Shown: in pieces, positions 62,243 to 64,000 of the stretch
Layout of the letters: every line of letters begins with the position of its first letter
Numbering within the stretch: the stretch's first letter is position 1
DNA from: Microbacterium sediminis
GTDB lineage: Bacteria > Actinomycetota > Actinomycetes > Actinomycetales > Microbacteriaceae
DNA: 64,000 nt
NCBI RefSeq assembly: GCF_004564075.1
Contig: NZ_CP038256.1
Location: 1,364,001-1,428,000 of the forward strand
Direction: 5' to 3'
Position numbers and translations under genes: made by a program
The notes under the pieces: generated by a model
The model's database searches: none
Told to the model about the DNA's origin: nothing
The model's input: only the letters and a program-made list of their open reading frames with translations

Positions 62243-62848
62243 TCAGCGCAGCGTCGCCGACGGTGCCGACTGCTCGGGCCACTTCGGCGCCGGCGGGGTC
62301 CAGGCGAGGAATCGGTCGATCAGCACATCGGGATCGGTGACGACGAGGAGCCCCTCGCGAAAGGCCTCGGCCACGAAGCCCTCCTCGACGAGCTTGTCGA
62401 GCATCGCGAGCGCCGGCTGCCAGAATCCGTCGACGTCGTACAGCGCGATCGGCTTGTCGTGGATGCCGAGCTGCAGCCACGTCCACGCCTCGAAGAACTC
62501 CTCGAGCGTGCCGACCCCACCCGGCAGCGCGACGAAGCCGTCGGCGAGATCGGCCATCCGCATCTTGCGGGCGTGCATGTCGGGCACCACCTCGAACGCG
62601 CTGAGGTCGTCGTGCGCGATCTCCTTGTTCAGGAGCGCCTCGGGCATGACCCCGATGACCTCTCCCCCGGCCTCGCGCGCCGCCGTGGCGACCGCGCCCA
62701 TGAGGCCCACGTTGCCGCCGCCGTACACGAGGCCGATCCCGCGCTCGGCGATCCGGGTGCCGACGGCGTGCGCGGCGCGCAGGTACGCCTCTCCCCTGCC
62801 GGGAGACGATCCGGTGAAGACGGTGATGCGCTCGAGCTCGTGTGGCAC
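62243..62848 (-). CDS. LOG family nucleotide 5'-monophosphate phosphoribohydrolase
   Basis: 201 residues, Rossmann-like lysine-decarboxylase-related fold. VYGGGNVGLMGAVA and the signature PGGVGTLEEFFEAWTW are decisive. LOG enzymes release free bases from nucleoside monophosphates, including cytokinin precursors; the natural substrate here is unknown. GTG 62848 has TAGGCT six bases upstream, so a leaderless start is likely. Confidence 0.92.
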   Translation of the reverse strand: MPHELERITVFTGSSPGRGEAYLRAAHAVGTRIAERGIGLVYGGGNVGLMGAVATAAREAGGEVIGVMPEALLNKEIAHDDLSAFEVVPDMHARKMRMADLADGFVALPGGVGTLEEFFEAWTWLQLGIHDKPIALYDVDGFWQPALAMLDKLVEEGFVAEAFREGLLVVTDPDVLIDRFLAWTPPAPKWPEQSAPSATLR

Positions 62849-62854
62849 CCGACC

Positions 62855-62860
62855 AGCCTA
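62855..62860 (-). promoter_or_regulatory. -10 element of the LOG gene
   Basis: TAGGCT on the minus strand, six bases from GTG 62848. Confidence 0.55.
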
Positions 62861-62897
62861 TGTCGGGGCTCGGGCGGGGAGCGCCGCGGCCCGGGCG

Positions 62898-62903
62898 TAT
62901 CGT
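62898..62903 (+). promoter_or_regulatory. -10 element upstream of the AEC carrier
   Basis: TATCGT with six bases to GTG 62910, the start of an 11-codon frame that ends in the AEC start codon. Confidence 0.45.
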
Positions 62904-62909
62904 GGACGG

Positions 62910-62945
62910 GTGATGAGCCACGAACGTATGCCGGACGACGCATGA
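62910..62945 (+). CDS. Possible leaderless 11-codon leader frame coupled to the AEC carrier
   Basis: GTG ATG AGC to GCA TGA encodes MMSHERMPDDA and overlaps the AEC ATG as ATGA. The AEC gene itself has no Shine-Dalgarno, so reinitiation after this frame is a reasonable model. Same layout as before map. Confidence 0.4.
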   Translation: MMSHERMPDDA

Positions 62946-63862
62946 TCGCGGTGCTCACGGGATACGCGGTCGTCGGGCTGGCCATCTTCACCGGCTACGT
63001 CATCGGGCGCATCGATCTGCTGGGCGAGCACGCCCGCTACGTGCTCAGCCGCCTCACGTTCTTCGTGCTGAGCCCGTTCCTGCTCTTCGTCGTGCTGGCC
63101 GAGGCCGACGTGACGGTGCTGTTCTCGGCGCTGCTGCCCGTCTCGCTGCTGGCCGCGGTGATCATGTTCCTGCTCTACGCGCTCATCTCGCGGCTCGTGC
63201 TGCATCGCCCGCTCGGGGCCACGGTCATCGGCTCGCTGGGGTCGGGCTACGTCAACGGCAACAACATCGGCCTGCCGATCGCCACCTACCTGCTCGGCAG
63301 CGGCGCCTACTCGGCCCCGATCATCCTCATCCAGCTGCTGCTGTTCACGCCGATCGTCCTCGCCCTGCTCGACGCGATCTCGTCGGGCAGCACGGAGATC
63401 CGCCTGATCATCCGCCGCACCCTGCGCAACCCGATGATCATCGGGGCGCTGCTCGGAACCATCGTCGCCTTCACCGGGGCGGAGCTGCCGCCGATCGTCA
63501 TGGACCCCGCGCGCCTCATCGCCGACGCGGGCATCCCGATCCTCCTCATCAGCTTCGGCATGTCGCTGCACGGGCAGAAGGTGCTCACCACCCACGGCAC
63601 GCGCGCCGACGTCGTCATCGCCACGGGGTTCAAGCTGCTGCTCATGCCGGTGGTCGCGTGGGCGCTCGGGCGGTTCGCCTTCGGGATGACCGGGCACGAC
63701 CTGCTGGCGGTGACCGTCATGGCGGCGCTCCCGAGCGCGCAGAACGTCTTCAACTACTCCCAGCGCTACGACGTCGGCGAGACGCTCGCGCGCGACACCG
63801 TCTTCCTCACGACGATCGGCTGCATCCCGGTGATCTTCGCCGTCGTGCTCATCCTCGGCTGA
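62942..63862 (+). CDS. AEC (auxin efflux carrier) family transporter
   Basis: 306 residues with about ten hydrophobic helices. GSGYVNGNNIGLPIATYLLG in the first half and the IPILLISFGMSL and SAQNVFNYSQRYD segments in the second half are typical of bacterial AEC carriers, which move organic acids such as malate or malonate. Specificity cannot be inferred. Start at 62942 agrees with the family's short N-terminus. The end overlaps a minus-strand gene by 14 bases. Confidence 0.88.
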   Translation: MIAVLTGYAVVGLAIFTGYVIGRIDLLGEHARYVLSRLTFFVLSPFLLFVVLAEADVTVLFSALLPVSLLAAVIMFLLYALISRLVLHRPLGATVIGSLGSGYVNGNNIGLPIATYLLGSGAYSAPIILIQLLLFTPIVLALLDAISSGSTEIRLIIRRTLRNPMIIGALLGTIVAFTGAELPPIVMDPARLIADAGIPILLISFGMSLHGQKVLTTHGTRADVVIATGFKLLLMPVVAWALGRFAFGMTGHDLLAVTVMAALPSAQNVFNYSQRYDVGETLARDTVFLTTIGCIPVIFAVVLILG

Positions 63863-64000
63863 CGGTCGCGAGCTCCGCGGCGGCCGGCTCGGCCGGCTCA
63901 CGCCGCGCCCGCCGCCGGGCGCTCACGCGATCGATGACGATGCCGATGAGGAGCGCCAGCGCCACGCCGATGGCCGCCCCGACGAGCGGGTTGGCCTCGA
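63849..64000 (-). CDS. C-terminal part of a membrane protein, cut by the window edge
   Basis: 49 residues are visible on the minus strand, read from base 63998 to the TGA at 63849-63851. They comprise one hydrophobic helix (NPLVGAAIGVALALLIGIVI) followed by an Arg-rich stretch and a Glu/Pro/Ala tail. It overlaps the AEC gene tail to tail. Family cannot be named from this fragment, and whether it is a real gene depends on sequence beyond the window. Confidence 0.5.
   Translation of the reverse strand, partial: EANPLVGAAIGVALALLIGIVIDRVSARRRARREPAEPAAAELATVSRG

Overview
The window is chromosomal DNA from a high-GC actinobacterium. Very high GC at third codon positions, pervasive 4-base ATGA/GTGA gene overlaps, the aroC-aroK-aroB-efp-nusB-pyrR and his-trp-lgt-gltBD-pyk gene orders, the small HGxxPAAW protein in the trp operon and a guanylate kinase with an mIHF-type N-terminus all point to the family Microbacteriaceae, most likely Microbacterium or a close relative. 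No transposon, prophage, CRISPR array or rRNA operon is present. There is one tRNA gene, Leu(CAA).

Layout. 1-3.6 kb: end of the shikimate pathway (aroC partial, aroK, aroB), then efp and nusB. 3.6-4.1 kb: a non-coding block of short inverted repeats. 4.1-13.6 kb: the pyrimidine operon pyrR-pyrB-pyrC-PH-like protein-carA-carB-pyrF-gmk, in which every junction overlaps; a PyrR-binding hairpin that masks the pyrR ribosome binding site controls its entry. 13.6-21.5 kb: rpoZ, a terminator, metK, priA, fmt, rsmB, an MFS carrier and rpe. 21.5-27.4 kb: hisE-hisG-hisF-hisI running into trp genes (Trp-associated membrane protein, HGxxPAAW protein, trpC, trpB, trpA); trpE and trpD are not here. 27.4-38.4 kb: an SGNH hydrolase, lgt, gltB-gltD, pyk, tRNA-Leu, an ANTAR response regulator and a thioesterase. 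38.4-49.7 kb: polA, a DUF885 peptidase, an MFS carrier, an SGNH hydrolase, a large LuxR-type regulator, a luciferase-like oxidoreductase, and a divergent XRE regulator/methionine aminopeptidase pair. 49.7-64 kb is a more variable region: dgt, a VOC-SnoaL fusion, DUF1801, a SUMF1-like protein, an Rpf/LysM wall enzyme, a Y-family polymerase, a PPOX protein, a SnoaL protein, an AraC-VOC-UvrA-like set, a thiosulfate uptake pair (tsuA-tusA), a LOG protein and an AEC carrier.

A theme runs across the window: many genes begin 6-7 bases after a TAnnnT-type -10 hexamer, so their mRNAs are predicted to be leaderless. In four places (rpoZ, pyk, map and the AEC carrier) the codon at the predicted transcript 5' end opens a tiny reading frame that overlaps or stops just before the main gene. 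These predicted leaderless upstream ORFs, above all the structured one before pyk and the one sharing a tandem-repeat operator before map, are the least explained signals in the window.
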